The notes: generated by a model not told the origin, from the sequence alone. Counted from the stretch's first letter, positions 1 through 10,196 are shown. The stretch: 64,000 nucleotides of DNA from Bradyrhizobium cytisi (GCF_008123515.1 NZ_VSSR01000013.1:186001-250000), one strand, 5' to 3'. A program made the numbers and translations.

Positions 1-487
1 AGAGATAGTCGAACTGGGTGCGCGCCAGCCGCAGCACCTCGATCGGCACGGAAACGGCGGTCTCGTTGAAGCTGTCGACGGAGGCGCGCAGCGTGTCGAG
101 CTCGGTCGAGAGCTTGCCAATATGGCTTTCCGCATTTTGCATCAGGCCGAGCAGCTTGCCGCGCTCGGCGTCGAACGTGGCCCGCTCGGCGGCTGCGGCC
201 GAGGTCACCTCGGCAAGCTGCGCCCGCAGTGCGGCGATCTGGCTGACCATGGCGTCGGAGGCGAGCTCGGCGGCCTCGCGCAGCTCGGCATGGCGCGTGT
301 TCTCTTCCTGTTGCTGGTGATAGAGCCGCTCAGCCGTCATCGCCCGCTGCGCCAGCGACTCGATCAGGCTTGCCGCGCGCAGCAGCATCTCGCCGTTCCG
401 CCCCGACACCATGCTGGCCATCCGCCGCAGGAAACCGGTGGTCTCGGACGCGCTGTTCGGAAGCAGGGGAACGACCGTGGCGGACAT
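1..487 (-). CDS. coiled-coil protein of unknown function, C-terminus beyond the window
   Basis: The minus frame starting at the ATG ending at 487 stays open to the window edge, giving 162 codons and a missing C-terminus. The protein starts MSATVVPLLPNSASETTG. From about residue 45 to 150 it is dominated by Glu, Ala, Leu, Gln and Arg in heptad-like spacing (for example ERLYHQQQEENTRHAELREA), which suggests a long coiled coil. No signal peptide or membrane segment is visible. There is no clear Shine-Dalgarno before the ATG; in-frame Met codons at residues 23 and 28 are alternatives. I do not recognise the family. The uninterrupted frame and third-position GC bias support a real gene. Confidence 0.7.
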   Translation of the reverse strand, partial: MSATVVPLLPNSASETTGFLRRMASMVSGRNGEMLLRAASLIESLAQRAMTAERLYHQQQEENTRHAELREAAELASDAMVSQIAALRAQLAEVTSAAAAERATFDAERGKLLGLMQNAESHIGKLSTELDTLRASVDSFNETAVSVPIEVLRLARTQFDYL

Positions 488-650
488 GAGGTGATGCTTG
501 CAGCCGGACGTGATGACCGCCGCCGTACCGACTGAGCTCACGCAACATTCGGCGCCTGATCGAAAGGGGAGCAAGCCTGAATCGGCAGGCCCGGTCAACC
601 GGCCAGCGGCGACAAAATGGCGGCCATCCCGCCGCTAAAGCGCGCAAGCC

Positions 651-1055
651 TCAGGCGTCTTTCTGCCGGCCGATCCGCCCGAGATGAGTGAAGCCGAAGC
701 CGGCCGAATATTTCAGGCCATAGCCCAGCGCCCGGTCGATGCCGATATGGGCGAGCCAGATCAAGGCGATGGACAAGGTGAGGGGCGAGGCGAAGCCGAA
801 GCCCAGCGTCATCAGCGTCACCGGCGCCATGTAGCTGTGGGCGGCGTTGTAGACCAGCGCGCCAAATCTGGCGTCGGACAGATAGGCCAGGAAGCTCAGA
901 TCTGGCACGAAAAACAGCAGGGCAAAGACCAGCCAGGAGCCGCCCCAGACCGCGTAAAGCATCACCATCCCTACGAACAGGGTCAGCCCCTCCACGCGGA
1001 GCAGGATGTTGACGCCGCCTGTCGCAGCCCCGGTCTCGGCAGCTTGCTCGTCCAT
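651..1055 (-). CDS. DUF4260 family membrane protein
   Basis: This 134-residue protein has about four hydrophobic helices: residues 18-40, 43-60, 75-90 and 93-110. The C-terminal motif HIGIDRALGYGLKY followed by FTHLGRIGR is characteristic of DUF4260 proteins, small inner-membrane proteins of unknown function. The start at 1055 is supported by a GGGAGG Shine-Dalgarno 5 bases upstream. It faces away from pccB across about 150 bases that should hold divergent promoters. Function unknown. Confidence 0.85.
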   Translation of the reverse strand: MDEQAAETGAATGGVNILLRVEGLTLFVGMVMLYAVWGGSWLVFALLFFVPDLSFLAYLSDARFGALVYNAAHSYMAPVTLMTLGFGFASPLTLSIALIWLAHIGIDRALGYGLKYSAGFGFTHLGRIGRQKDA

Positions 1056-1204
1056 GGTCGCCTCCCAGGCAAAACTTTGTAATTCCTTGCGCTTTCACGC
1101 TGCGGCAAGGCAGCCCTGCGGCGCCGAAAGCCGCTTTCCGGCTTACAAAATGCCGTGTTAGAACCCCCGGCAATCGCATTTAGGCTAAGAACTGGCGGGA
1201 GCAA

Positions 1205-2737
<1,533 letters not shown>

Positions 2738-2828
2738 GGGAAGCGTAGGGCGAGTTAGCGAAGTGTAACCCGCCAACTTATCTGAATGCGGTGGATTACG
2801 GCTGCGCCTAATCCGCCCTACCATCGGC

Positions 2829-3188
2829 ATGCTCGATCCAATGACCGAAGACGATCCGACCGACGAAATCTCCGACATCGAAGCGCGGATCGAGGCACTC
2901 GCCGAGATCGCGGAGCGCTGCCGGAAATACATCCTGGCGTCCAGGATCGCCATCGCCAGCGGTGCGGCTCTGCTGTTGATCACGATCCTAGGGCTGTTTG
3001 GATTTGGTCAGACCGCCGCGCTCGGATCGATCGCATTGATCCTGGGCGGCATCGTCTCGCTCGGCTCGAACGTCAGCACGTTGCGGCAGACGGATGACGC
3101 TATCCACGCCGCGGAAGCGCTTCGTGCGCAATTGATCGCCAGGATCGACCTTCGCCTGGTCGAAGACGCGCCGCTCAAGCTGATGTGA
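2829..3188 (+). CDS. small two-helix membrane protein
   Basis: A 119-residue protein with an acidic N-terminus (TEDDPTDEISDIEARIEALAE), two adjacent hydrophobic segments at about residues 36-56 and 61-80 separated by a short turn, and a charged C-terminal helix. It probably forms a helical hairpin in the inner membrane with both ends in the cytoplasm. It lies 91 bases downstream of pccB and may be read through from it. A second Met at 2841 (MTEDDPTDE) is an equally plausible start. I do not recognise a family. Confidence 0.65.
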   Translation: MLDPMTEDDPTDEISDIEARIEALAEIAERCRKYILASRIAIASGAALLLITILGLFGFGQTAALGSIALILGGIVSLGSNVSTLRQTDDAIHAAEALRAQLIARIDLRLVEDAPLKLM

Positions 3189-3439
3189 GGCGCCGCTGTG
3201 GGCCAGGCTAACCGAGGCCCTCGACACCGACCAGGCGGGCCGAGCTGCAAATGTCTCGGATCGATTTCAGCCCCTGGTGAGTCGCCGTTGTAGAACGCTT
3301 CCTATGCCGCAAAGGACGGAAATTCAGCAGAACAATACTGCGCGGCTCCCAGTCGTCCTCACATATAGCGTATCCAAGAAATCCGCGATCTTTTCACCGC
3401 GGATAGCCAATCGCCGGTTCGTGATGAAATGGCTGCTGC

Positions 3440-4099
3440 CTATCTAGGCCTTGGGTTTTCGTCTGCCGCAGCGAAATGCGCCATCTGATCCGCATGGGCC
3501 TTCGCGAAAGCGGGGCGGCCCGTTGCTCGCGCCACGTACGCGCGGCAGGCGGGGCTGTCCGCGAGCCCGTCGAAGCGATCGACGAGGCGCAGCACGTCCG
3601 ACATCAGGATGTCGGCGACGGAGAAGGACCCCGCCAGCCACTCGCGGCCCGCAAGCACCGGCTCGAGGTGCTTGAGCCGGTGGGCCCTCAGGAAGTCGTC
3701 GAAGAACTTCACGGCAGGCGAACCATCGTCGTTGCCGGTGAACTTGAAAAGCGACCAGGGCAGGCTTGCCATCTCCACGGAGTTGAGCGCTGCGAACAGC
3801 CATTCCGTCGCTTCGCTGCGACCGCGAGGATCGGTGGGCATCAGCTTGGCGCTGCGCTCGCCGAGATGCAGCAGGATCGCGCCGCTCTCGAAGATCGAGA
3901 TGTCGCCATCGGTCAGCCACGGCACCTGGCCAAACGGCTGGTGCGCGAAGTGCTCGGCATCGCGCGGGCCGAACGGCACGCTCGCGACGCGATAGGGCAG
4001 ATCGGCCTCTTCAAGGGCCCAGCGCACGCGGAGATCGCGCACGAAACCGCGCGGGGGTTCGGGAACCCAGTCGAAGGTGGTCAGGGTGAGGTCGGGCAT
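3440..4099 (-). CDS. glutathione S-transferase family protein
   Basis: A 219-residue two-domain GST. The thioredoxin-like N-terminal domain covers about residues 1-82, with the cis-proline in GQVPWL (Pro60) and the gamma-glutamyl-binding Glu71-Ser72 in FESGAIL. An all-helical C-terminal domain follows. I chose the start MPDLTLTTFDWV at 4099; the frame stays open to 4201, but that extension looks non-conserved and runs towards repeat sequence. The GSH-activating Ser/Cys/Tyr of classical classes is not obvious near the N-terminus. The substrate cannot be told. It is monocistronic and convergent with the pccB region. Confidence 0.85.
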   Translation of the reverse strand: MPDLTLTTFDWVPEPPRGFVRDLRVRWALEEADLPYRVASVPFGPRDAEHFAHQPFGQVPWLTDGDISIFESGAILLHLGERSAKLMPTDPRGRSEATEWLFAALNSVEMASLPWSLFKFTGNDDGSPAVKFFDDFLRAHRLKHLEPVLAGREWLAGSFSVADILMSDVLRLVDRFDGLADSPACRAYVARATGRPAFAKAHADQMAHFAAADENPRPR

Positions 4100-4188
4100 G
4101 CCGTGTCTCCGTGGTGTCTTGGCATAGGACGGATGGAGCGGGCGCGTTCCGACAGCGTGAGACCGTTTTTCTCCGCAGGCAAAGACCG

Positions 4189-4279
4189 GTAGGGTGGGCA
4201 AAGGCGCAACTGCGCCGTGCCCACCATCTGTTGGCCGGTGTCAAAAGAGGTGGGCACGCTCCCGCTTTGCCCACCCTAC
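4189..4279. repeat. 91-bp inverted-repeat element, family A, copy 1
   Basis: It begins GTAGGGTGGGCAAAG and ends with the perfect 15-base complement CTTTGCCCACCCTAC. Inside, a second nested pair (GTGCCCACC and GGTGGGCAC) would extend a cruciform or hairpin. Copy 2 at 17479-17569 has exactly the same length. It lies between the GST start and the 3' end of the hydrolase. No transposase or clear target duplication is visible. Confidence 0.85.
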
Positions 4280-4297
4280 GGGGGCACTGGGCTTTGC

Positions 4298-6256
4298 TTA
4301 CTGCCCGAGCTTCGCCAGCTTCTCTTGCTTCGCGGCCTCCACCGCACGCTCCGCATCCTCCGGCAGCAATATCCGCTCCGCCACCTGCCTTGCCGCCTCA
4401 CGCTTTACCGCCGCCACATACGCGCCGTCATCGGCATAGCGCTCCGCGATCGACAGCCTGGGATCGTGCACTTCCTTGCGCGCCGCTTCGGTCGGTGCGA
4501 ACGGCACCACCGCGCCTTGCAATGGATAGAGTGCGGTTGGGCCGAATCCTGTCGCGCGCGGATTCCAGGCGGTGTAGGTCGCGCGCGGTACGGCGAGCGC
4601 GAGCTGGCGAATGCCCGCGATCGCCATGCCGTCATCGTCTGCCTTGGGCACGAACACGGGATAGCGGCCGATCTCCTTCGGCGGCAGCACGCTCTGGTCG
4701 GAGAAGGCGGCCAGCGTATGGATGCCGGCATAGGGCAGGCCGGGGATGTCCGTCGGCACCGCGCCTTGCGCGGCTACCAGCGTGCCGTGGGCGCGCATGG
4801 GGACGCGGCTTGCGGGCGGTTTTGTGCTGTCACTGATCCATGCGTTGAGGTCGGTGAGCAGCGCGCGCATCGGCATGCCCGCATGCATCGGGTTTTGCGG
4901 CAGCGACATCCCAGGCAGGCCTTTGCGCATGATATCGGCGGCTTCGGCGAAATGCGGTGTGCCTGATATCATGTAGGCGCGGACATTGTCGGGGAGGTCG
5001 AGGTGATTGCCGGCGAGATCGGTGACCAGCAGCGAGGCGTGCGAGGCCCACCATTCGTGCTCGCTGTCGGTCTGCATCACCTTCGGGCAGGTCGCCGAGA
5101 GCGAGCAGCGGCGCAAGAGGCCGTCGGTCTTGCCGGAATAAGGATCGCTCAGTGTTGCGTAGGTGAAGGGGAAGAGGTCGGCCTGCCACGCCGGGTCTTG
5201 CATGTGGCGCGGGTTGCGGCCGGGCAGGCCGAAGCGGACATTGGTCGCCATCCGCCGCGTGCCGGCGACATGCGGCATCAGTCCATCAAACACCATGCGC
5301 CCCTGGAGATCCTCGTTGAAGCCGAGATAAACGAAGTCGCGCAGGAAGCGGCCGGATTGCGAGACGCCAAAACCGATGGCGCGGCTGACCGACGGATGCA
5401 GGCCGTCGAGCAGCGGGTTGGCCTGCGTCTCGTCGTGGCGAAGGAAGCTGACGACGTCGCGCACGGCGGCATAGCCCATGCCGAGCGGTACCGGATCGCG
5501 CGCCGTGTAGGTGATCTCGTAGAGCGCGCCGGCGTCAAAGCCGTCGGGCCGGGTGATCTCCAGCGTCGAGGGATCAACAAGCTTGGCGGAGAGGCCGGCC
5601 GGCGTTTGCCACGGATCGGCCCAGGCGGCACGCACGGTGACGTTGAGATTGGCTGCATCCGCAGCGGGCCAGGTCAGCGTCGCGCGCACCGGGCTGGTCG
5701 TGTTGTCGAACACGACTTCTTCGCGCGCGGGGCCGGTGACGCCCTTGAGCGCCGGGGCGGCCATCGCAAGTTGTCCCGGCTTGGAGGGGATGTCGCCCTG
5801 CCAGCCGACCCAGACCATCGTGTAACCTTGCCGGTGCAGGAAGCCGATGCCGGCATCCTCGGCCTTGTCCGCATTATTGGCGCCGGGCTGGGCGGAATCG
5901 TCGAACAATTGCGGCGCGAGCTTTCTGCCGCGATTGGGCACGTCCAGCAGCAGCGTGCCGTTGCCGTGGGTCGGATCGGTCGGACGCAGGATCACGACGT
6001 CGGCGGTGGCCTCGACCTTGCCGTCGGCGTTGCGCGGAGCGAGTGCGAGATCGGTGATGACGGCATTGCGGTCGTCGGCCGGGTTCAGCGCGAAGGTCGC
6101 GCGCGCGGTGATGCGCTCATAGGTGCCGACGCTGCCAAAGCTGCGCCCCGAGAAGGCGGGCACGCGTTCCGTGATGTCGAAGCGGACGATCTCGGCGCGC
6201 GAAGCGAGGGGGAAGACGCTGGCGATCGCGATGATGCCCGTGATGATCCTGCGCAT
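4298..6256 (-). CDS. secreted alpha/beta hydrolase domain protein (large, 652 aa)
   Basis: Begins with a signal peptide (MRRIITGIIAIASVFPLASRAE, cleavage near residue 22), so it is probably periplasmic. The N-terminal third is beta-rich; the catalytic part carries GFGVSQSGRFLRDF around residues 296-308, where Ser299 (or Ser301) sits in a nucleophile elbow. This matches the large hypothetical alpha/beta-hydrolase-domain family (Pfam-type Abhydrolase_10) common in soil proteobacteria, whose substrates are unknown. The C-terminal 40 residues are charged and helical (AERILLPEDAERAVEAAKQ). It is a single gene; the start at 6256 fits the signal peptide exactly. Confidence 0.8.
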   Translation of the reverse strand: MRRIITGIIAIASVFPLASRAEIVRFDITERVPAFSGRSFGSVGTYERITARATFALNPADDRNAVITDLALAPRNADGKVEATADVVILRPTDPTHGNGTLLLDVPNRGRKLAPQLFDDSAQPGANNADKAEDAGIGFLHRQGYTMVWVGWQGDIPSKPGQLAMAAPALKGVTGPAREEVVFDNTTSPVRATLTWPAADAANLNVTVRAAWADPWQTPAGLSAKLVDPSTLEITRPDGFDAGALYEITYTARDPVPLGMGYAAVRDVVSFLRHDETQANPLLDGLHPSVSRAIGFGVSQSGRFLRDFVYLGFNEDLQGRMVFDGLMPHVAGTRRMATNVRFGLPGRNPRHMQDPAWQADLFPFTYATLSDPYSGKTDGLLRRCSLSATCPKVMQTDSEHEWWASHASLLVTDLAGNHLDLPDNVRAYMISGTPHFAEAADIMRKGLPGMSLPQNPMHAGMPMRALLTDLNAWISDSTKPPASRVPMRAHGTLVAAQGAVPTDIPGLPYAGIHTLAAFSDQSVLPPKEIGRYPVFVPKADDDGMAIAGIRQLALAVPRATYTAWNPRATGFGPTALYPLQGAVVPFAPTEAARKEVHDPRLSIAERYADDGAYVAAVKREAARQVAERILLPEDAERAVEAAKQEKLAKLGQ

Positions 6257-6597
6257 GGCCGGTCCTTCCCCGATGTCGCGCGCTCCTCATGTTCCGTCGC
6301 GCGGGCTTTTTGTTGCCGGCACTATAACCAGCTATGCTCTGGCCAAACAACAGGAGGAAATCCGATGCCCGCCGCCGACTTCGTCGTCCGCGCCATTGTC
6401 GCCGATGCCAGCAAGCGCGCCGTCTTCGCCACATTGAAGCGCTCGCGCGAGACGCCGGTGCTGGCGCAGGAATTTGCGAAGTAGGACGCGCTCCCGTCGC
6501 CTTTGCAATGAACCTGAACGCGCGATTCAGCAGCAGTTCATGTCGCGAGCCCGACACTTCCTTGGCATCACTTGATCGACCAAGCGGAGGACATGTC
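6257..6597. other. intergenic region with one possible short reading frame
   Basis: About 340 bases between divergent genes. It should hold the promoters of the hydrolase (minus) and of the small Tat protein (plus). Apart from the 39-codon frame at 6365 I see no repeat or hairpin. Confidence 0.4.
6365..6484 (+). CDS. possible 39-residue small protein or gene remnant
   Basis: A 39-codon frame, MPAADFVVRAIVADASKRAV and onward, ending QEFAK, preceded by a strong Shine-Dalgarno (AGGAGG, 8 bases before the ATG). It has no membrane segment and no recognised domain. It could be a true microprotein, or the 5' stub of a decayed gene, since the ribosome site looks better than the product. It lies upstream of the Tat-signal protein on the same strand, with a 113-base gap. 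Confidence 0.3.
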   Translation: MPAADFVVRAIVADASKRAVFATLKRSRETPVLAQEFAK

Positions 6598-6891
6598 ATG
6601 GAGCGCCGGAGTTTTTTGAAGCTAGCTTTGAGTGTCGCGGCCGGTGCCGCCACGTTCACGGCCGCCGCACAGGCGGCGCCATTGGCGCCCCAAATGCTCG
6701 GTGATCCCCGCATGCCGCAAGGCAATCCGGACGCTCATCCTGCCGTCACCAGCAGCGAGGAAGCAGCCCAACTCAAGCCGGAGCAGGTGCGCTGGGGCCA
6801 CGGCCACTGGCATCACCGGCACTGGGGCTGGCGCCATCGTCATTGGGGCTGGCGCCGTCGCTGGCACCGCCGCCACTGGCGTCGCTGGTAA
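6598..6891 (+). CDS. small exported protein with His/Trp/Arg-rich tail and Tat-like signal
   Basis: A 97-residue protein. The N-terminus MERRSFLKLALSVAAGAATF is a twin-arginine-type signal (RRSFLK, then a hydrophobic stretch and an Ala-rich cleavage region near residue 27). A short acidic linker (SSEEAAQLKPEQV) follows, and then about 34 residues made only of His, Trp, Arg and Gly with a few others (GHWHHRHWGWRHRHWGWRRR). Such a tail could bind divalent metal or haem, or bind membrane; this is inference. It is followed within 20 bases by a good terminator, so it is monocistronic. Confidence 0.7.
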   Translation: MERRSFLKLALSVAAGAATFTAAAQAAPLAPQMLGDPRMPQGNPDAHPAVTSSEEAAQLKPEQVRWGHGHWHHRHWGWRHRHWGWRRRWHRRHWRRW

Positions 6892-6907
6892 CGCCGCGCC
6901 TGGACTG

Positions 6908-6939
6908 AAAAAGGGGATCGCGATTGCGATCCCTTTTTT
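6908..6939 (+). terminator. rho-independent terminator of the His/Trp-rich protein gene
   Basis: An 8-bp stem GGGATCGC / GCGATCCC (6914-6921 and 6926-6933) with a GATT loop, followed by six T residues and preceded by A residues. Confidence 0.9.
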
Positions 6940-6974
6940 GCTATGGGCGAATTGCTATGGGCCAAGCCTCTCAA

Positions 6975-7007
6975 CAAAAAAGGCCGCGCAGCTTTCGCCG
7001 CGCGGCC
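6975..7007 (-). terminator. rho-independent terminator of the GCG_CRPN-type protein gene
   Basis: On the minus strand GGCCGCGC / GCGCGGCC (7000-7007 and 6982-6989) forms a stem with a short loop and is followed by six T residues (plus-strand A run at 6976-6981). It faces the previous terminator, separating convergent genes. Confidence 0.9.
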
Positions 7008-7026
7008 ATTTCGCAAGTGCGAGAGA

Positions 7027-7272
7027 TCAGAATGGGCGGCAGCGACCGGCGTACCAGCGGAAGCCATAGGGGCACACGCGCGGACGCACGACGACGACCG
7101 GCGGAGCGACCACGACCGGGCCGGGAGCCACGACGACCGGGCCGCGCATCGGACGGCAGCCGCCATAGGGACCGCGGTACCAGCCTGGGCCGCAACCACC
7201 GGCGGCACTGGCCGCCTCGCTGAAGCCGACGACCGCGCTGGCGAGCATCACGGCGGCAAACAGATATTTCAT
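7027..7272 (-). CDS. small secreted GCG_CRPN-type protein
   Basis: An 81-residue exported protein: signal peptide MKYLFAAVMLASAVVGFSEA with Ala-Ser-Ala cleavage, then GGCGPGWYRGPYGGCRPM, which matches the GGCG...CRPN prefix found in a Bradyrhizobium family of small secreted proteins (here CRPM). A Val/Pro-rich low-complexity stretch follows, ending in CPYGFRWYAGRCRPF. The four Cys residues probably form two disulfides. The start at 7272 has AAGGAAG upstream; a longer frame to 7344 lacks this. Function unknown; the architecture suggests a surface or envelope role. Confidence 0.8.
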   Translation of the reverse strand: MKYLFAAVMLASAVVGFSEAASAAGGCGPGWYRGPYGGCRPMRGPVVVAPGPVVVAPPVVVVRPRVCPYGFRWYAGRCRPF

Positions 7273-7481
7273 TTGATCTTCCTTCTCGTCCTTCGGGGCA
7301 AGTTTATGGGGGTAGATTGTAGGGTTTGCGCGCTTGTGGCGCACAATGAATCAAAAGATACGATTCGACATGTTAATTTTTGCGACATGTCGGCACGGCG
7401 CGATCCAAACCTGCCAATCATGACCTGAATGCGGCATGAACATTCGCTGCGTACGGCATTGCGCGACATGACTGGCGCTAG

Positions 7482-8489
7482 CTAGCGGCCGAGAAAGCCC
7501 AGCACCAATTCCCGGTACTTCTCCGGCGCCTCCAGGAAGACGAGGTGGCCCGTGTCCGGAATGACTTCAGCCCGCGCGTTCGGCATCTTCGCCGCGAACG
7601 CTTTTGCCAGCTCGGCGTTCTGCCCCATCTTCGGCCGCAGCGCCTCCGGTGCGTTGGGCCGGCCCGGTGCGTTGTGGTCATCGGTGCCCATGATGAACAG
7701 CGTCGGCTCGGTAATCAGCGGAATCTCGTGCGCGACCGGCTCGCGATAGATCATCTGGCCCGAAGAGACGAAGGCGCGCAGCCAGCGCGGATAATCCGGG
7801 CTGCCCTTGATATTGAAGCGGGCGTCGATGAACGGCGTGATCGCATCGCCCGGCAGCTTGATCGCGTAATTGGTCTGGAGCTGTTTTCGATAGCCGTCGG
7901 CGGTAAGCTTGTCCTCGGTCTCGATCATCTTCTCGGTCGGCGTCGGCGGCACGTAGAGGCGGTAGTCTTCCAGCCCGATCGGCGCGGTCAGCACCAGATG
8001 GGCGACGCGATCAGGATAGGCGCGGGCGATGCGCACGCCCAGCATGCCGCCGAGCGAATGCGCGACGACATCTGCCTTGTTGATCTCCAAGTGATCGAGC
8101 AGCGCAATGGTGTTGCGCGCCAGCGTGTCGAAATGCAGCTCGCCCACAGGCTTGGATGATTTGCCGAAGCCGACCTGGTCCGGCACCACGACGCGATAAC
8201 CGGCCTCGTTGAGCATCTTGATGACAGGCGCCCAATAGCTCGACGGAAAATTGCGCCCGTGCAGCAGCACCACAGTGCGGCCGTTCGGCTGCGCCGGCGC
8301 GACGTCCATATAGGCCATGCTGAGCTGCTCGCCGTCATTGACGACCGGCAGCACGTGCACGGGATAGGGATAGGCAAAGCCTTCGAGCGCGATGCCGTAG
8401 GGCTCGCGTTGGGGCGTGTCGGCCGCGCGGGCGGCGAATGGGAAAACGAGCAGGGTGGCGGCGAGGGCGGCCGGGAGGATGCGGATCAT
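7482..8489 (-). CDS. exported alpha/beta hydrolase
   Basis: A 335-residue alpha/beta-hydrolase with an N-terminal signal peptide (MIRILPAALAATLLVFPFAARAA). It has the oxyanion motif HGRNF, the nucleophile elbow AHSLGG (Ser145), an acid candidate in GTDDH and the catalytic His315 in DTGHLVF. The order and spacing fit a complete catalytic triad. It is close to periplasmic esterase or epoxide-hydrolase-like enzymes; the substrate cannot be assigned. The ATG at 8489 fits the signal peptide. Monocistronic. Confidence 0.85.
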   Translation of the reverse strand: MIRILPAALAATLLVFPFAARAADTPQREPYGIALEGFAYPYPVHVLPVVNDGEQLSMAYMDVAPAQPNGRTVVLLHGRNFPSSYWAPVIKMLNEAGYRVVVPDQVGFGKSSKPVGELHFDTLARNTIALLDHLEINKADVVAHSLGGMLGVRIARAYPDRVAHLVLTAPIGLEDYRLYVPPTPTEKMIETEDKLTADGYRKQLQTNYAIKLPGDAITPFIDARFNIKGSPDYPRWLRAFVSSGQMIYREPVAHEIPLITEPTLFIMGTDDHNAPGRPNAPEALRPKMGQNAELAKAFAAKMPNARAEVIPDTGHLVFLEAPEKYRELVLGFLGR

Positions 8490-8535
8490 GGAGGTCTCTG
8501 ACGGTCACGAAATGACCATCCGCATAAGCGCGTGC

Positions 8536-8558
8536 ATGGCCGGGTCAAGCCCGGCCAT
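8536..8558. repeat. short palindrome ATGGCCGGG-TCAAG-CCCGGCCAT
   Basis: A perfect 9-bp inverted repeat with a 5-base loop between the ArsR-type gene end and the hydrolase start. The phrase resembles the half-unit at 11140-11163 (CCCGGTCAAGCCGGG) and is probably a fragment of the same repeat family. Confidence 0.6.
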
Positions 8559-8595
8559 CATGAGAGTGGAAGCTCACACGCAATTGTGTGCGTGG

Positions 8596-9294
8596 TCACT
8601 CCTTCTCGCCGCCGAACAGCGCCGCAAACTGCTTCTCGCCGGTGCGGGTGAAATTCACCACGCGACTGCCGGGCGTGGCGTCGCGCGCGGCCCATTTCAG
8701 CTCGGCGAAACGCTGCATGATCGCGGCACCTAGTGTGCCGGCGAGATGGTGACGCCGCTCGCTCCAGTCGAGGCAGGCCTTGCACACCGGGCGGCGCGGA
8801 TGGCTGAGCATATCGGTCGAGATCTGCAAATTCTTGGCGAGGAAGCGCTCGCCCTCGGCGGTCAGCTCGATCTCCTGCTTCTTCTGCTTGACCAGGTTTC
8901 GCGTGCGCAGGCTATCTAGCATCTGCACGCCGAGATCGCCGGCCAAATGGTCGTAGCAGATCCGTGCGCGCCGCAGCGCCGGATCCTTCGGCCCGGTGCG
9001 CACGCGCATGTGCCCGGTGCGCGCGGCAAGGCCGGCAAGGCCTTCGAGCACGCCGGCGACGTCGTCGTCGGTGAGGCGGTAGTAACGGTGGCGGCCCTGC
9101 TTCTCCGGCTCGACCAGCCTGCCGGCCTCGAGCTTTGAAAGATGCGAGCTCGCGGTCTGCGGCGTGATGCCGGCCTCCTGCGCGAGCTCGCTTGCGGTGA
9201 GCGCGCGGCCGTTCATCAGCGCCGTGAGCATGTTGGCGCGGGCGGGATCGCCAACCAGCGCGGCGACCATGGCGATGTCGGGGCCTGATTTCAT
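8596..9294 (-). CDS. ArsR-type winged-helix transcriptional regulator
   Basis: A 232-residue regulator. An N-terminal ArsR-like winged helix covers about residues 1-95, with the recognition region [20 protein letters not shown] at 31-50 and the wing [10 protein letters not shown]. The C-terminal half is an extra domain with two Cys ([17 protein letters not shown]) that may sense a ligand, metal or redox state. I chose [17 protein letters not shown] at 9294; the frame continues upstream only into repeat sequence. It diverges from the NIPSNAP operon and is the obvious candidate to control it; this is inference. Confidence 0.85.
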   Translation of the reverse strand: MKSGPDIAMVAALVGDPARANMLTALMNGRALTASELAQEAGITPQTASSHLSKLEAGRLVEPEKQGRHRYYRLTDDDVAGVLEGLAGLAARTGHMRVRTGPKDPALRRARICYDHLAGDLGVQMLDSLRTRNLVKQKKQEIELTAEGERFLAKNLQISTDMLSHPRRPVCKACLDWSERRHHLAGTLGAAIMQRFAELKWAARDATPGSRVVNFTRTGEKQFAALFGGEKE

Positions 9295-9350
9295 GCTTCG
9301 ATGATAGCCGAAGCATTGCGGTCGGGCAAGGGCGTAGCTTTTCACCAACT

Positions 9351-9438
9351 CGTCATTGCGAGGCGCGCAGCGACGAAGCAATCCAGACTGTCCCTGCAGA
9401 GGGATTCCTGGATTGCTTCGCTGCGCTCGCAATGACGG
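9351..9438. repeat. long inverted-repeat element, family C, copy 1
   Basis: The 5' arm CGTCATTGCGAGGCGCGCAG leads into AAGCAATCCAG; the 3' arm is CTGGATTGCTTCGCTGCGCT and onward to AATGACGG. It folds into a long hairpin. It ends only 23 bases before the NIPSNAP start codon, so it is either in that gene's leader or overlaps its promoter. Other copies: 12399, 57237 and 63342. Confidence 0.9.
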
Positions 9439-9461
9439 AGGAAACATCAGGAGAGCCCCAC

Positions 9462-9770
9462 ATGTCCGTCACCGTCTTCATCCGCTACCAGCTCGATCCG
9501 TTCAAGCGCGCGCAGTTCGAGGAGTACTCGAAACGCTGGCTCACCATCATCCCGAAATGCGGCGGCGACCTGATCGGCTACTTCATGCCGCATGAGGGCA
9601 CCAACAATATCGCGTTCGCGCTGATCAGCTTCGAGAGTCTCGCAGCTTATGAGGCCTATCGTGCGCGGCTGCGGCAGGATGCCAATGGCATGGCGAACTT
9701 CCATTTTGCCGAGGACAACAAATTCATCCTCGCGGAAGAGCGCACCTTCCTGCGCAAGGTGGTAGTGTAG
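9462..9770 (+). CDS. NIPSNAP family protein
   Basis: A 102-residue ferredoxin-like (dimeric alpha-beta barrel) protein. [20 protein letters not shown] at the N-terminus and the aromatic-rich centre ([20 protein letters not shown]) followed by YEAYRARL match NIPSNAP proteins. Members are of uncertain function and often sit with small-molecule degradation genes. The start has AGGAG 8 bases upstream. It is first in an apparent three-gene operon with the ABM protein (24-base gap) and an isocitrate-lyase-family protein. Confidence 0.85.
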   Translation: MSVTVFIRYQLDPFKRAQFEEYSKRWLTIIPKCGGDLIGYFMPHEGTNNIAFALISFESLAAYEAYRARLRQDANGMANFHFAEDNKFILAEERTFLRKVVV

Positions 9771-9794
9771 GCCATCAACGATAAGGAGCCGCCC

Positions 9795-10145
9795 ATGATC
9801 GCCGTGATCTTCGAAGTCTGGCCCAAGCCGGAACATCGCCAGGACTACTTCGACCTCGCGGCCGATCTGAAGCCGATCCTGCAAACCATCGACGGCTTCA
9901 TCTCGGTCGAGCGCTTCGAAAGCCTGACCGAGCAAGGCAAGGTCCTGTCGCTGTCATTCTGGCGGGATGAGGCCGCCGTCCAGGCCTGGCGCAACACGAT
10001 GGAGCACCGGCGCACGCAGGCCAAGGGCAGGGCGCAGATTTTTGCCGACTATCATCTGCGCATCGCAAGCGTCATCCGCGACTACGGCATGAATGATCGC
10101 GCGCAGGCACCCAAGGACAGCCGCGCCGTGCACGACGCGCACTAG
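9795..10145 (+). CDS. antibiotic biosynthesis monooxygenase (ABM) domain protein
   Basis: A 116-residue single ABM domain (MIAVIFEVWPKPEHRQDYFD, then the central SVERFESLTEQGKVLSLSFW and EHRRTQAKGR). The family comprises dimeric ferredoxin-like proteins, some of which are cofactor-free monooxygenases or haem-degrading enzymes. No haem ligand pattern of IsdG type is evident. It sits second in the operon after the NIPSNAP gene, which has the same fold, suggesting a related pair. Confidence 0.85.
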   Translation: MIAVIFEVWPKPEHRQDYFDLAADLKPILQTIDGFISVERFESLTEQGKVLSLSFWRDEAAVQAWRNTMEHRRTQAKGRAQIFADYHLRIASVIRDYGMNDRAQAPKDSRAVHDAH

Positions 10146-10196
10146 CGCTCGTGGGCGCGTGTGCCTATCTCTGCGCGGCCAACAAGGGAGAGAAAC

